Shown here piece by piece: positions 43,265 through 52,493 of a stretch of DNA of 63,626 nucleotides. Under the pieces are notes generated by a model that worked only from the letters and a program-made list of their open reading frames with translations, was not told the DNA's origin and made no database searches. Numbering within the stretch: the first letter of the stretch is position 1; every line of letters begins with the position of its first letter. Position numbers and translations under genes: made by a program. The stretch comes from Thiocapsa sp. KS1 (GTDB lineage: Bacteria; Pseudomonadota; Gammaproteobacteria; Chromatiales; Chromatiaceae): the NCBI RefSeq assembly GCF_001499735.1, contig NZ_LN848257.1, positions 3,989,939 to 4,053,564 of the forward strand, in the 5' to 3' direction.

Positions 43265-43477
43265 ATGTTCTCGACCGAAAGCTTGTGGAAAATCTGGCTG
43301 ATCATGGATCCGCGTCGCATCCTGGTCGCCCTGTTTGCATTCCTGATCGTTCTGGGTCTGGCCATTCACATGATCCTGCTCAGCACCGCAGACTTCAACT
43401 GGCTCGAAGACGGCGTTCCCGCCAAGTCCGCAGTCAGTCAGATGCAAGTGACGCCGGTTGTGCCGCAAAGGCAATAG
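43265..43477 (+). CDS. pufA1: LH1 antenna alpha polypeptide 1
   Basis: A 70-residue LH1 alpha chain with [20 protein letters not shown], the helix His in [16 protein letters not shown], and a 23-residue periplasmic tail. The STADFNWL segment has no deletion, unlike the Ca2+-binding 915-nm LH1 of Thermochromatium tepidum, so an ordinary B880-type core antenna is inferred. Confidence 0.95.
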   Translation: MFSTESLWKIWLIMDPRRILVALFAFLIVLGLAIHMILLSTADFNWLEDGVPAKSAVSQMQVTPVVPQRQ

Positions 43478-43549
43478 CGTCCTTTACGGGGGTGGCAGGG
43501 GAGGCTGGACTTGGTGGTCAGACCCCACCTACCGCCGACAGTGCTAAGA

Positions 43550-43574
43550 GGAGGCAGCCGATTCGGATGCCTCC
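43550..43574 (+). promoter_or_regulatory. pufA1-pufL intercistronic stem-loop
   Basis: Outer stem GGAGGCA/TGCCTCC and inner stem CCGA/TCGG lie between pufA1 and pufL. In Rhodobacter, hairpins at this place protect pufBA mRNA from 3' exonucleases and raise antenna over reaction centre; the same role is inferred. Confidence 0.7.
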
Positions 43575-43592
43575 CCAGCAGAGGATTTTACG

Positions 43593-44429
43593 ATGGCCAT
43601 GCTCAGTTTTGAGAAAAAATACCGCGTCCGTGGCGGGACGCTGATAGGGGGCGACCTATTCGACTTCTGGGTGGGGCCGTTTTATGTCGGCTTCTTCGGG
43701 GTCGCCACGCTCTTTTTCGCCATATTAGGTACGCTCTTGATCGTCTGGGGTGCCACCCTGGGCCCGAATCCCGAGCTTCAAACATTCAATCTCTGGCAGA
43801 TCAGCATCGCTCCGCCTGATCTGAGCTACGGGCTCGGAATGGCTCCGCTTGATCAGGGCGGGCTCTGGCAGTTTATTACCATCTGCGCGATCGGGGCCTT
43901 CGTCTCTTGGGCGCTTCGCGAGGTGGAGATTGCCCGCAAGCTCGGGATCGGCTTCCATGTTCCCTTCGCATTCGCCTTCGCCATTGGTGCCTATATCACC
44001 CTCGTGGTGATTCGTCCCATCTTGATGGGCGCATGGGGTCATGGCTTCCCGTACGGGATTCTGAGTCATCTGGACTGGGTCTCGAACGTCGGCTACCAGT
44101 ACCTGCACTTCCACTACAACCCGGCCCATATGCTCGGGATTACCTTCTTCTTCACCACATGTCTGGCGCTGGCAATGCACGGCTCCCTGATCCTGTCGGT
44201 GACGAATCCCGCGAAGGGCGAGCCGGTCAAGACCGGCGAGCATGAAAATACCTTCTTCCGGGACCTGATCGGTTACTCCGTCGGCGCACTTGGTATCCAT
44301 CGCCTGGGCTTGTTCCTGGCGCTGAGCGCAGTCTTCTGGAGCGCCGTCTGTATCGTGATCAGCGGACCCTTCTGGACGCGCGGCTGGCCGGAATGGTGGA
44401 ACTGGTGGCTCGAGCTTCCGCTCTGGTAG
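43593..44429 (+). CDS. pufL: Photosynthetic reaction centre L subunit
   Basis: A 278-residue, five-helix L chain that holds half of the special pair, accessory bacteriochlorophyll, bacteriopheophytin and QB. The N-terminus [20 protein letters not shown] and the helix D/E region with [17 protein letters not shown] (special-pair/accessory His) and non-haem iron His in [11 protein letters not shown] and LGIHRLGLF are conserved. It begins 18 bases after the stem-loop at 43550-43574 and lies 15 bases before pufM. Confidence 0.97.
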   Translation: MAMLSFEKKYRVRGGTLIGGDLFDFWVGPFYVGFFGVATLFFAILGTLLIVWGATLGPNPELQTFNLWQISIAPPDLSYGLGMAPLDQGGLWQFITICAIGAFVSWALREVEIARKLGIGFHVPFAFAFAIGAYITLVVIRPILMGAWGHGFPYGILSHLDWVSNVGYQYLHFHYNPAHMLGITFFFTTCLALAMHGSLILSVTNPAKGEPVKTGEHENTFFRDLIGYSVGALGIHRLGLFLALSAVFWSAVCIVISGPFWTRGWPEWWNWWLELPLW

Positions 44430-44444
44430 GTCTAGGAGACAACA

Positions 44445-45416
44445 ATGGCTGAATATCAGAACATTTTTACAAGCGTGCAGGTGCGCTCTCCGGCTTATCC
44501 CGGAACGCCCATGCCGAAAGGCAATCTGCCGCGGATCGGCAAGCCGATCTTCTCCTACTGGGCCGGCAAGATCGGTGACGCTCAGATCGGTCCCATCTAC
44601 CTCGGTTTCACCGGTGTTGCATCCCTGCTCTTCGGCTTCATCGCCATCGAGATCATCGGCTTCAACATGGCGGCTTCCGTGAATTGGAGCCCGATCGAGT
44701 TTCTGAAGAACTTCTTCTGGCTGGCGCTCGAGCCGCCGCCGCCGTCGTATGGCCTCAGTATCCCTCCTTTGGGTGACGGTGGCTGGTGGTTGATCGCCGG
44801 GTTCTTTCTGACGACGTCGATCATTCTTTGGTGGATTCGGACCTACAAGCGGGCAGCTGACCTGGGTTTGAGTCAGTGGCTGTCTTGGGCGTTCGCAGCG
44901 GCGATCTTCTTCTATCTGAGTCTGGGCTTCATTCGCCCGGTTCTGATGGGCAGCTGGGCGGAAGCCGTGCCTTTCGGCATCTTCCCTCACCTTGACTGGA
45001 CGGCGGCCTTCTCGATTCGGTACGGGAACCTCTATTACAACCCGTTCCACATGCTGTCGATTGCCTTCCTTTACGGCTCGGCTCTGCTGTTTGCCATGCA
45101 TGGTGCGACCATCCTCGCCGTTAGCCGGTTCGGTGGCGACCGTGAGATCGACCAGATTACCGATCGCGGCACGGCAGCCGAGCGTGCAGCACTCTTCTGG
45201 CGCTGGACGATGGGCTTCAATGCCACGATGGAGTCGATCCATCGCTGGGCTTGGTGGTTCGCGGTATTGACCGTCATCACTGCCGGTATCGGGATCCTCC
45301 TGACCGGGACCGTGGTCGACAACTGGTATCTGTGGGCCGTGAAGCATGGTGTCGCTCCTGTCTATCCGCTTGAGGGCACTACGGACCCGACGCTGTTGCA
45401 GGGGGTTTCGCAATGA
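44445..45416 (+). CDS. pufM: Photosynthetic reaction centre M subunit
   Basis: A 323-residue, five-helix M chain pairing with L. The N-terminus [10 protein letters not shown], the special-pair region [22 protein letters not shown] and the iron ligand [12 protein letters not shown] are present. The stop overlaps the pufC start (ATGA). Order pufLMC with a cytochrome agrees with purple sulfur bacteria. Confidence 0.97.
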   Translation: MAEYQNIFTSVQVRSPAYPGTPMPKGNLPRIGKPIFSYWAGKIGDAQIGPIYLGFTGVASLLFGFIAIEIIGFNMAASVNWSPIEFLKNFFWLALEPPPPSYGLSIPPLGDGGWWLIAGFFLTTSIILWWIRTYKRAADLGLSQWLSWAFAAAIFFYLSLGFIRPVLMGSWAEAVPFGIFPHLDWTAAFSIRYGNLYYNPFHMLSIAFLYGSALLFAMHGATILAVSRFGGDREIDQITDRGTAAERAALFWRWTMGFNATMESIHRWAWWFAVLTVITAGIGILLTGTVVDNWYLWAVKHGVAPVYPLEGTTDPTLLQGVSQ

Positions 45417-46492
45417 AGATGGTTAAGTACACATCGATCCCGCTGGCTGCCGTCGTCGCTTCGGTCTTTGTTGCGGGCTGCGAGGCGCCGCCCCCGGAGA
45501 CCGTACAGTTGGGCTACCGCGGTTTGGCCATGGAGCACGTCCAGAACCCCGGGGACTTGGCTCGCAACTACAAGGCGAACCAACCGCCCGCGGTCATCCC
45601 GGCGGCGCCCCCCGGCGGGCCGAAGGTCTCCGAGGTCTATCAGAACGTACAGGTTCTGAGCGATCTCACCGTTGCGGACTTCACCCGTCTGATGGTGGCC
45701 GTAACGACTTGGGTCGCTCCGGAGCAGGGCTGCAACTATTGCCACGTTCCCGGAAACTGGGCGTCGGACGACATCTATACGAAGGTCGTGTCGCGTCGGA
45801 TGTTCCAGATGACGCAGCAAACGAATTCGGCATGGAAAGACCATGTCGCGCAAACGGGTGTGACCTGCTATACGTGCCATCGCGGCAAGCCGGTTCCCGA
45901 ATATGTTTGGACGACCGATCCGGGTCCGGACCTGCCTTCGGGCGTGTCGCCGACGGGGCAGAACATTGCGTCTTCGACGGTCGCCTATGCGTCGCTGCCG
46001 TTTGATCCTTTCACTCCGTTTCTCGATCAGGCAAACGAGATTCGTGTGATCGGCAATGCGGCTTTGCCGAGCGGTAACCTGGCGTCGATCAAGCAGGCGG
46101 AATGGACCTACGGTCTGATGATGCAGATCTCCGACGCACTCGGGGTCAACTGCACCTTCTGCCACAACAGTCGCTCCTTCTTTGCTTGGGATCAGAGCAC
46201 CCCGCAGCGCACGACCGCCTGGTATGCGATTCGGCATGTGCGTGAGATCAACCAGGAATACATCTGGCCGTTGAACGAGGTGTTGCCCGCGACGCGTAAG
46301 GGTCCGCTGGGCGATCCCTACCGCGTGAGCTGCGTGACCTGTCACCAAGGGGCCTACAAGCCGCTTTACGGTGCGCAGATGCTAAAGGACTATCCCGCAC
46401 TCGCAGGGCCCACCCTGATTGCGGCGCCCGCGGAAGCGGCTCCGGTCGAGCCGGCGGCTCCGGCTCCGGCAGCGCAACCGAAGCAAATGTAG
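45413..46492 (+). CDS. pufC: Reaction centre tetrahaem cytochrome c subunit
   Basis: A 359-residue lipoprotein that re-reduces the photo-oxidised special pair. A lipobox FVAGC (Cys23) after a hydrophobic leader predicts a lipid anchor on the periplasmic face. Four haem sites are seen in order: CNYCH, CYTCH, CTFCH and CVTCH. The C-terminus is Ala/Pro-rich. ATGA overlap with pufM. A GGCCGG/CCGGCC hairpin (46500-46516) follows the stop. Confidence 0.96.
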   Translation: MKMVKYTSIPLAAVVASVFVAGCEAPPPETVQLGYRGLAMEHVQNPGDLARNYKANQPPAVIPAAPPGGPKVSEVYQNVQVLSDLTVADFTRLMVAVTTWVAPEQGCNYCHVPGNWASDDIYTKVVSRRMFQMTQQTNSAWKDHVAQTGVTCYTCHRGKPVPEYVWTTDPGPDLPSGVSPTGQNIASSTVAYASLPFDPFTPFLDQANEIRVIGNAALPSGNLASIKQAEWTYGLMMQISDALGVNCTFCHNSRSFFAWDQSTPQRTTAWYAIRHVREINQEYIWPLNEVLPATRKGPLGDPYRVSCVTCHQGAYKPLYGAQMLKDYPALAGPTLIAAPAEAAPVEPAAPAPAAQPKQM

Positions 46493-46499
46493 CAAAGGA

Positions 46500-46516
46500 G
46501 GCCGGCTCGGCCGGCC
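46500..46516 (+). promoter_or_regulatory. Stem-loop after pufC
   Basis: GGCCGG-CTCGG-CCGGCC, 8 bases after the pufC stop, between the reaction-centre genes and the second antenna pair. It probably sets relative mRNA stability of LMC against B2A2B3A3. Confidence 0.5.
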
Positions 46517-46674
46517 GCAGGGCAGGGACGCCTAAAGCAGCGCCGGATTCCGGTTCGGCGCACGTCGGGTGAGATGATTCAGCAGGCCGTACCCAACCGA
46601 TTCCTGCCGTAAGGTAGCTCGGGCGGGGCAGACCATCCGAAGGGATGGGTTCCGGCCGAGGTGAGGAGATATCG

Positions 46675-46821
46675 ATGGCTGACCAGATGAGTATGACAAC
46701 GGGTCTGACAGACAACGAGGCAGAGGAGTTTCACGGCATCTTCGTGTCCAGCTTTGTCGCGTTTACGTCGATCGTGGTCGTCGCGCACATTCTGGTTTGG
46801 CTGTGGCGCCCTTGGCTCTGA
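46675..46821 (+). CDS. pufB2: LH1 antenna beta polypeptide 2
   Basis: A 48-residue LH1 beta chain, more divergent than beta 1 and 3: the membrane helix begins [20 protein letters not shown] instead of [20 protein letters not shown]. The ligating His and WRPWL end are kept. GAGGAG at 46661-46666 precedes ATG 46675. Confidence 0.93.
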   Translation: MADQMSMTTGLTDNEAEEFHGIFVSSFVAFTSIVVVAHILVWLWRPWL

Positions 46822-46904
46822 TCGGGCAGCGGGGCGGCGATTGATGGCCCACCGGGCGTTTGCTGATCCAGCAACACCCATCTGTTAGTCACTGGAGTAC
46901 GCAG

Positions 46905-47039
46905 ATGCATAAAATTTGGCAGATCTTCGATCCGCGCAGAACACTCGTAGGCTTGTTCGGATTCCTGCTCGTCCTTGGTTTGTTGATCCACTTCATCCTG
47001 CTCAGCAGTCCGGGCTTCAACTGGCTCGGGGGCGTTTAG
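46905..47039 (+). CDS. pufA2: LH1 antenna alpha polypeptide 2, short form
   Basis: A 44-residue alpha chain that begins [20 protein letters not shown] and has the helix His in [10 protein letters not shown]. It ends at FNWLGGV, lacking the 23-26-residue periplasmic tail of alpha 1 and alpha 3, and has SSPGFNW in place of STADFNW. Stop TAG 47037 is not near any sign of a frameshift. Confidence 0.93.
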   Translation: MHKIWQIFDPRRTLVGLFGFLLVLGLLIHFILLSSPGFNWLGGV

Positions 47040-47172
47040 TCTGGTGTTCGCATCGGGGGCGTCCGCGGTGTCCGGCAGGGCGCCCGGACGATCCGATCCA
47101 CTGTGGTCCCCGCCGCGGGGAAGATCGCGGTAACGGCCAACTGGCCAAAACATGACAAGTGAGGGTAATTCC

Positions 47173-47316
47173 ATGGCTGAAGCAAAAAGCATGACCGGTC
47201 TGACCGAAGAAGAGGCGAAGGAGTTTCACGGCATCTTCGTGCAGAGCATGACCGGGTTCTTCGGCGTCGTTATCGTCGCCCACATCCTTGCCTGGCTCTG
47301 GCGCCCCTGGCTGTAG
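47173..47316 (+). CDS. pufB3: LH1 antenna beta polypeptide 3
   Basis: A 47-residue beta chain almost identical to beta 1 ([20 protein letters not shown] against [20 protein letters not shown]). The His ligand and WRPWL end are conserved. GAGGG at 47161-47165 precedes ATG 47173. The similarity suggests recent duplication or gene conversion with pufB1. Confidence 0.94.
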   Translation: MAEAKSMTGLTEEEAKEFHGIFVQSMTGFFGVVIVAHILAWLWRPWL

Positions 47317-47401
47317 TCGAGCGCAGTAGACTCGTGATGGATTTCGACGGGAGGAGCAGCGATCTGCACCGTCCCGCTTTACGTCTTTAGGAGATAAACT
47401 C

Positions 47402-47605
47402 ATGCATAAAATTTGGCAGATCTTCGATCCGCGCAGAACGCTGGTTGCTTTGTTCGGTTTCTTGTTGGTGCTCGGGCTGTTGATTCACTTTATCCTGCTC
47501 AGCACGGCCGACTTCAACTGGCTGTCCGACGGCACGCCTGCCGCGGGTAAGGCTGCTGCCGTGACGCCTGCCGCGCAGATGGCTCCCCTGCCTGCCGGCC
47601 GTTAA
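47402..47605 (+). CDS. pufA3: LH1 antenna alpha polypeptide 3
   Basis: A 67-residue alpha chain whose first 35 residues match alpha 2 but for V-G to V-A near position 16, while the [11 protein letters not shown] segment and long Ala/Pro tail resemble alpha 1. Such a mosaic suggests exchange among copies. GGAG at 47390-47393 precedes ATG 47402. Confidence 0.94.
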   Translation: MHKIWQIFDPRRTLVALFGFLLVLGLLIHFILLSTADFNWLSDGTPAAGKAAAVTPAAQMAPLPAGR

Positions 47606-47630
47606 ATCAGGCCGCGAGTTGCGGTCTCGG

Positions 47631-47661
47631 GCGGGCGGCGTGCAACGCCGGCGCCGCCCGC
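47631..47661 (+). terminator. Strong stem-loop at the end of the puf operon
   Basis: A 10-bp perfect stem GCGGGCGGCG/CGCCGCCCGC with an 11-base loop, 25 bases after pufA3. There is no T-run, so it may be a 3' stability hairpin or factor-dependent terminator before yjbQ. Confidence 0.6.
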
Positions 47662-47686
47662 GATCGCAACGCACGAAGCTCAGCGC

Positions 47687-48115
47687 ATGTTTCTGCCCTG
47701 CGAATCGATCGTCCTGCGCACCGCTGCACCGATCGAGATCATCGACATTACCGCGACCGTCCAGACACGATTCCAGCAGAGCGGGGTCAGGCAAGGTCAA
47801 TTGACCTTGTATTCGCCCCATACGACCGCATTCGTGTGTTTGAATGAAAGAGAGCAGATGTTGCAGCGCGACATGCTCGACTTTCTTCATCGCCTCGTTC
47901 CCGCGGATGCGGATTATCGTCATAATCTCGACCCGGTCGACGGTCGTCTGAACGCACATTCCCACCTGCTCGGGCTCTTTATGAACGCCTCGGAGACCAT
48001 TCCGGTTGCCGATGGACGTTTGCTCTTGGGCGGTTGGCAATCGATCTTTTTCATCGAGCTGGATGGCCCGCGCGACGAGCGTCGGCTTCTGATGCAGATC
48101 AGCGGAGAGCAATAG
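47687..48115 (+). CDS. yjbQ: YjbQ family protein (UPF0047)
   Basis: A 142-residue YjbQ-fold protein. Conserved SPHTTAFVCLNE (about 43-54) and the histidine-rich AHSHLLGLFM (about 86-95) plus LGGWQSIFFIELDGPRDER are all present. The family has weak secondary thiamine-phosphate synthase activity; the physiological role is unknown. It ends 3 bases before the RubisCO-like gene and is probably co-transcribed with it. Confidence 0.85.
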   Translation: MFLPCESIVLRTAAPIEIIDITATVQTRFQQSGVRQGQLTLYSPHTTAFVCLNEREQMLQRDMLDFLHRLVPADADYRHNLDPVDGRLNAHSHLLGLFMNASETIPVADGRLLLGGWQSIFFIELDGPRDERRLLMQISGEQ

Positions 48116-48118
48116 GGG

Positions 48119-49420
48119 ATGACGGCAGCCGATCTCAAAGGGTTTTTCGCCGATGCGGACACCCTGGATCCCGACGCCTATCTGCGTCTCGACTATTATC
48201 TTGAGTGCCGCGGAGATCCGCGCGTCGCCGTTGCACACTTCTGCTCGGAGCAGTCGACCGCCCAGTGGCGCCGCGTCGGCTCGGGCGAAGACCTGCGCGG
48301 GGAGTTCGGCGCGAAGGTTGTCCATCTTCGCGTCGATGCGACACTGCCGGACTTCAGCTACGGGTTGACGGCGCCGGGCGAGGGCGAGATTCATGCGTGT
48401 CGCGTCCGTATCGCCCATCCGCATCGCAATTTCGGTCCCCGAATTCCGAATCTCCTGAGCGCCGTCTGTGGCGAGGGCACCTTCTTCTCGCCCGGCGCCC
48501 CGGTCGTCAAGCTGCTCGATATCCATTTTCCCGACGCTTACCTGCGTTGCTTCGACGGGCCGCGCTACGGTGTCGAGGGTTTCCGCGACCTGCTCGGGGT
48601 CTACGATCGCCCGATCTTCTTCGGCGTCATCAAGCCCAATATTGGATTGGCGCCGGAGGATATGGCCGAGCTTGGTCTCCAGGGGTGGCTCGGTGGGCTG
48701 GACGTCGCCAAAGACGACGAGATGCTTTGCGATACCGATTGGTGTAGCCTCGAGCGGCGCTCCGCGCTCCTGGGTGCGGCCCGTCGGAGAGCGGAAGCGG
48801 AGACCGGCGTTCCGAAGATCTACCTGGCCAACGTGACGGACGAGGTGGGTCGTTTGGCCGAGCTGCACGATCTGGCGGTCGGCAACGGCGCCAATGCCCT
48901 GCTCGTGAACGCCCTTCCGGTTGGCTTGAGCGCCGTGCGGATGTTGGCGCAGCACACTCAAGTGCCCTTGGTGGCGCATTTCCCGATGATTGCGGCCTTG
49001 AGCCGGTTGGAGCGTTTCGGCATCAGCTCCTTGGTGATGACCAAGTTGCAGCGCCTTGCCGGATTCGACGTTATCATCATGCCCGGGTTCGGCGGTCGAA
49101 TGTTCATGTCGGATGCCGAGGTTTGCCGCAACGCCGCCGCGTGCCTCGAGCCGATGGGCGGACTTCGGCCGAGTCTGCCGGTGCCCGGCGGAAGCGATTG
49201 GGCCGGGACACTGAAGCTGGTCCACGACAAGCTCGGGACGCGCGATTTCGGCTTCGTGCCGGGGCGCGGTGTTTTCGGGCACCCGATGGGGCCGCGCGGC
49301 GGCGCAGCAAGCATCCGTCAGGCGTGGGACGCCGTCGATGCAGGCATCCCGATCGAGGATCACGCCCATCATCACGCCGAGCTGAGCGCTGCGATCGGAG
49401 CCTTCGGCCGCAACGCCTGA
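48119..49420 (+). CDS. RubisCO-like protein (form IV)
   Basis: A 433-residue RubisCO-fold protein that is not a CO2-fixing enzyme. The active-site Lys172 ([10 protein letters not shown]) and KDDE (198-201, including the carbamylated Lys and Mg ligands) are kept, but Lys of KPK is Asn here and the loop 6 GKxEG of true RubisCO is absent (MPGFGGRM). This is the pattern of form IV proteins; a photosynthesis-linked subtype (IV-Photo), as in Chlorobium and Allochromatium, is the best guess. Such proteins act in sulfur-metabolite isomerisations or oxidative stress in known cases. Flanked by yjbQ (3 bases upstream) and idi. Confidence 0.9.
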   Translation: MTAADLKGFFADADTLDPDAYLRLDYYLECRGDPRVAVAHFCSEQSTAQWRRVGSGEDLRGEFGAKVVHLRVDATLPDFSYGLTAPGEGEIHACRVRIAHPHRNFGPRIPNLLSAVCGEGTFFSPGAPVVKLLDIHFPDAYLRCFDGPRYGVEGFRDLLGVYDRPIFFGVIKPNIGLAPEDMAELGLQGWLGGLDVAKDDEMLCDTDWCSLERRSALLGAARRRAEAETGVPKIYLANVTDEVGRLAELHDLAVGNGANALLVNALPVGLSAVRMLAQHTQVPLVAHFPMIAALSRLERFGISSLVMTKLQRLAGFDVIIMPGFGGRMFMSDAEVCRNAAACLEPMGGLRPSLPVPGGSDWAGTLKLVHDKLGTRDFGFVPGRGVFGHPMGPRGGAASIRQAWDAVDAGIPIEDHAHHHAELSAAIGAFGRNA

Positions 49421-49468
49421 GTCGGATTGCGACGACGTCGCGATGAGTCGTTTCGTTGGAGGTCATGC

Positions 49469-50041
49469 TTGAGTGCCCGAATCGTACCGCCGCTTGCGGC
49501 CGACGACCTGGAGCGTGCATCGCAGCGCGACGCCTCCGAGCAGGTCATTTTGGTCGACGACCGGGACCGCGCCCTCGGGTGCGCCGGCAAGATCGATGCG
49601 CATCGCGAAGGTCAGCTGCATCGTGCCTTCTCCGTCCTGGTGTTCGATGCGGACGAGCGACTCCTGCTGCAACGACGTGCCGATGCCAAATACCATTTCG
49701 CGACGCGTTGGTCGAACACCTGTTGCGGTCATCCCAGACCGGATGAGCCGACGATGCAGGCGGCCGGTCGACGTCTGAAGGAGGAGTTCGGAATCCGCGT
49801 GCCCCTCGTCGAGCGTGCCCAGCTCGTTTATCGCGCGGAGGATCAGGCGTCGGGCCTGATCGAGCATGAGTATCTCCATGTCTTCTTCGGCGTCTATGCC
49901 GGCGATCCACGGCCTGATCCCTCGGAGATCGGGGCATGGCGCTGGATGTCCGTCCCGGCCATTCATCGTGCACTTGCGCATCGGCCCGATTGGTTTACAC
50001 CCTGGTTCGGACTCCTGATGGATCGCCTCTTCCCGCGGTGA
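49469..50041 (+). CDS. idi: Isopentenyl-diphosphate delta-isomerase, type 1
   Basis: A 190-residue Nudix-fold isomerase interconverting IPP and DMAPP. The catalytic Cys motif [12 protein letters not shown] and the Glu motif [10 protein letters not shown] are intact. The start is TTG 49469, 6 bases after GGAGG (49458-49462); no in-frame ATG suits. An out-of-frame ATG at 49464 lies between, a possible annotation trap. idi supplies the crtE/bchG route; in Rhodobacter it also lies in the PGC. It follows the RubisCO-like gene by 48 bases. Confidence 0.9.
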   Translation: MSARIVPPLAADDLERASQRDASEQVILVDDRDRALGCAGKIDAHREGQLHRAFSVLVFDADERLLLQRRADAKYHFATRWSNTCCGHPRPDEPTMQAAGRRLKEEFGIRVPLVERAQLVYRAEDQASGLIEHEYLHVFFGVYAGDPRPDPSEIGAWRWMSVPAIHRALAHRPDWFTPWFGLLMDRLFPR

Positions 50042-50294
50042 AGGCGCCGTCGGCGCCTTTCGCCGGATCATCATTCTTCCCGGCGCGCACGCCGTGCTCG
50101 CATGCAGGCTGGTGATCGCCGAAGCGCGCCCCAACCTCCCCCGAACCGACGCGATGAAAGCTCCCGGTCGCACCGCTAGCCTATTGACTCCGTCGCCCGG
50201 CGAATACCCCCCATTCGCGGCCGAGGCCGGAGACGCTGCCCCCGATGCACGCTGTCTCCCGACGTCTGCTGCCTCAAGGATTCACGAACCAGCC

Positions 50295-51290
50295 ATGCCT
50301 TCCGAACAGCCTCTCGACGCCCCTTCGCGGACCACGCCCGAGACTCACCAGCGCGGGCACGACAAGGTCTCGCGAATCCCGGTCAAGATCGAGCCCGCGA
50401 CCGAGATCCTGCGTAAACCCGCTTGGATCCGAGCCAAAGCGCCGGTCGGCCCGGGGGTCAGCCGGATCAAGGGCCTGCTGCGCAAGGGCAAGCTCGCGAC
50501 CGTCTGCGAAGAGGCGATGTGCCCCAACCTCGGCGAGTGCTTCAACCACGGCACAGCGACCTTCATGATCCTGGGCGACATCTGCACGCGGCGCTGCCCC
50601 TTCTGCGACGTGGCGCACGGGCGACCCCGGCCTCTCGATCCGGACGAGCCGAGACATCTGGCCGAATCGATCGCGGCCATGGGCCTGCGCTATGTGGTGA
50701 TCACCTCCGTCGACCGCGACGACCTGCGCGACGGCGGGGCTGCGCACTTCGCCGCCTGTTTGACCGCGGTTCGGGAGACGAGTCCGACGATCAAACTGGA
50801 GGTCTTGGTGCCGGATTTTCGCGGTCGGGAGGCGGTCGCGCTTGCGCAATTCGTCGGCGCCGGCGTCCCTGATGTCTTCAACCATAATCTGGAGACCGTG
50901 CCGAGACTCTATCGAGAGGCTCGCCCGGGTGCGGATTACGCCGGCTCGCTTCGGTTGCTTGCCGCGTTCAAGGTCGCGCACCCCGGTGTGCCGACCAAGT
51001 CGGGCTTGATGCTCGGGCTCGGCGAGACACGCGAGGAGGTCTGCGAGACCTTGCAGGATCTGCGCGCGCACGGTTGCGACATGCTGACCTTGGGCCAATA
51101 CCTCCAGCCCAGTCGCGACCACCTGCCCGTCCGGCGCTACTGGACCCCGGACGAGTTCGAAGACCTGAGGCTCTTCGCCGAGTCGATCGGGTTCTCCAAT
51201 GTCGCAAGCGCTCCGATGGTGCGCTCGTCTTATCATGCCGATCGTCAGGCGAGCGAGGTCCTGGACGGTCCGGAGTCGACGACGGTCTGA
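50295..51290 (+). CDS. lipA: Lipoyl synthase
   Basis: A 331-residue radical SAM enzyme that inserts two sulfurs into octanoylated carriers. Auxiliary cluster motif [12 protein letters not shown] and radical SAM motif CTRRCPFC are both present, and the C-terminal RSSYHADRQ completes the family. ATG 50295 gives normal length; the frame upstream for 67 codons has no family match. No lipB is in the window. Confidence 0.95.
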   Translation: MPSEQPLDAPSRTTPETHQRGHDKVSRIPVKIEPATEILRKPAWIRAKAPVGPGVSRIKGLLRKGKLATVCEEAMCPNLGECFNHGTATFMILGDICTRRCPFCDVAHGRPRPLDPDEPRHLAESIAAMGLRYVVITSVDRDDLRDGGAAHFAACLTAVRETSPTIKLEVLVPDFRGREAVALAQFVGAGVPDVFNHNLETVPRLYREARPGADYAGSLRLLAAFKVAHPGVPTKSGLMLGLGETREEVCETLQDLRAHGCDMLTLGQYLQPSRDHLPVRRYWTPDEFEDLRLFAESIGFSNVASAPMVRSSYHADRQASEVLDGPESTTV

Positions 51291-51356
51291 GGGTCGGCGT
51301 CGGCGACACCCGGGCGGACGTCGCCGGCATCCTCGCACCGGAGCCGGGAGCGATGT

Positions 51357-52391
51357 TCAGTCTTCGGTCGGCAGATGGTCGCTGTAGCGTTCCATCAGAT
51401 AACAGAGACAATCCTGGCGGATCACGGCCTGATTGCTCGTGAGCATCGAGGGCATCACGGGCTGACGCAGCCGTAGCTCGTGATCCTCGACATGAAAATA
51501 GCGCTCGCCGACATCCCTGCCTTGCTCGTCGCGGACGTCCAGCCCGATCCCCAAGCCCGGCTTGACGCGGCCGAACGCCATGCCCCGAGGCAGCTCGCAG
51601 AAGTTGAGGTGCTCCAGTGTCGGATTGAGCTGAAGCTCGGCCTCCTCGGGCGAGAATCCGAAACCCACATCCTCGCGAATCTTGACCTGAGCCACCGTGT
51701 GGAAGAGATCGATATCCTGCGCCGCGACCGGATGGGGCGAGATGCGGGCGAGATTGAGCGCGGCCTCGATGAAGCCGCGGGCATGCTCGATCCCCTGCTC
51801 CTCGCCGACCTTGCCGCACTCCACCGTCACGGATGGGCACAGCTCGGCCATCGCGAGCGATTGAACCCCGGTCGGCCGGGTGAAATAGACGACGATGCGC
51901 CCGAACAGGGTCGCGAGGTTCAGAAATCGGTTGTCGATGCGATTGACGCACGCGTAGTGCGGATTGGAGCCGGTGTTGTTGTGCAGGTCCAGGCTGGCGA
52001 AGAGCCCGCGCTCGGCCATGACGCGCACGACCTTCGCCATGAGATCCTGCTCGGGGGTGTGCGCTCGGTCGGTGCCGGGCCAGACGCGGTTATAGTCCGG
52101 CTGTCCGGGCAGATGGCGCACCCGCGAAGCCGCCGCGCTGACGTTGCCGATGAAGAGGCTCAGTGCGCGCGGCAGTCGCGGCTCGCCGAAGCGTTCGAGC
52201 CGGTCACGCAAGAGCGCGCGGACTGCCTCCCAGCCGACGGTCTCGTTGCCGTGCATCAGCACCGAAACAAAGAGCGCGGGCTCGCGCGCGCCGGGCAGAT
52301 GGATCAAGGTCGGTGCGCCGAGCAGCCGATCCAGCTCGTGACTTTCGGCCTCGAGAATGCCTTCAGGAAGGTGGTCGAGCTCTTGAAGCAT
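51357..52391 (-). CDS. Succinylglutamate desuccinylase/aspartoacylase family (M14) protein
   Basis: A 344-residue zinc carboxypeptidase-fold hydrolase of the AstE/aspartoacylase group. Zinc ligands HGNE (47-50) and DLHNNTG (about 140-146) and the catalytic VECGK (about 192) are visible. Substrate is unknown: the family removes acyl groups from amino acids, or cleaves peptides. It lies 102 bases after a GCS2-type ligase on the same strand, which suggests a shared pathway for a glutamyl-type small molecule. Confidence 0.85.
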   Translation of the reverse strand: MLQELDHLPEGILEAESHELDRLLGAPTLIHLPGAREPALFVSVLMHGNETVGWEAVRALLRDRLERFGEPRLPRALSLFIGNVSAAASRVRHLPGQPDYNRVWPGTDRAHTPEQDLMAKVVRVMAERGLFASLDLHNNTGSNPHYACVNRIDNRFLNLATLFGRIVVYFTRPTGVQSLAMAELCPSVTVECGKVGEEQGIEHARGFIEAALNLARISPHPVAAQDIDLFHTVAQVKIREDVGFGFSPEEAELQLNPTLEHLNFCELPRGMAFGRVKPGLGIGLDVRDEQGRDVGERYFHVEDHELRLRQPVMPSMLTSNQAVIRQDCLCYLMERYSDHLPTED

Positions 52392-52493
52392 GGCGTCTTG
52401 GTCGTCGATTCGCGAGTCGGTTGAAGGGTCCCCCGGCGTTCGGTCGCTCTCGCCGCGGTCGGTGGACGAAGCCGAGGGCCCGGCACGAGCCGA

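Noticed and set aside
43265-43477. Ca2+-binding, 915-nm type LH1 considered for alpha 1.
   Set aside because: The alpha STADFNWL segment has no deletion such as seen in Thermochromatium tepidum.
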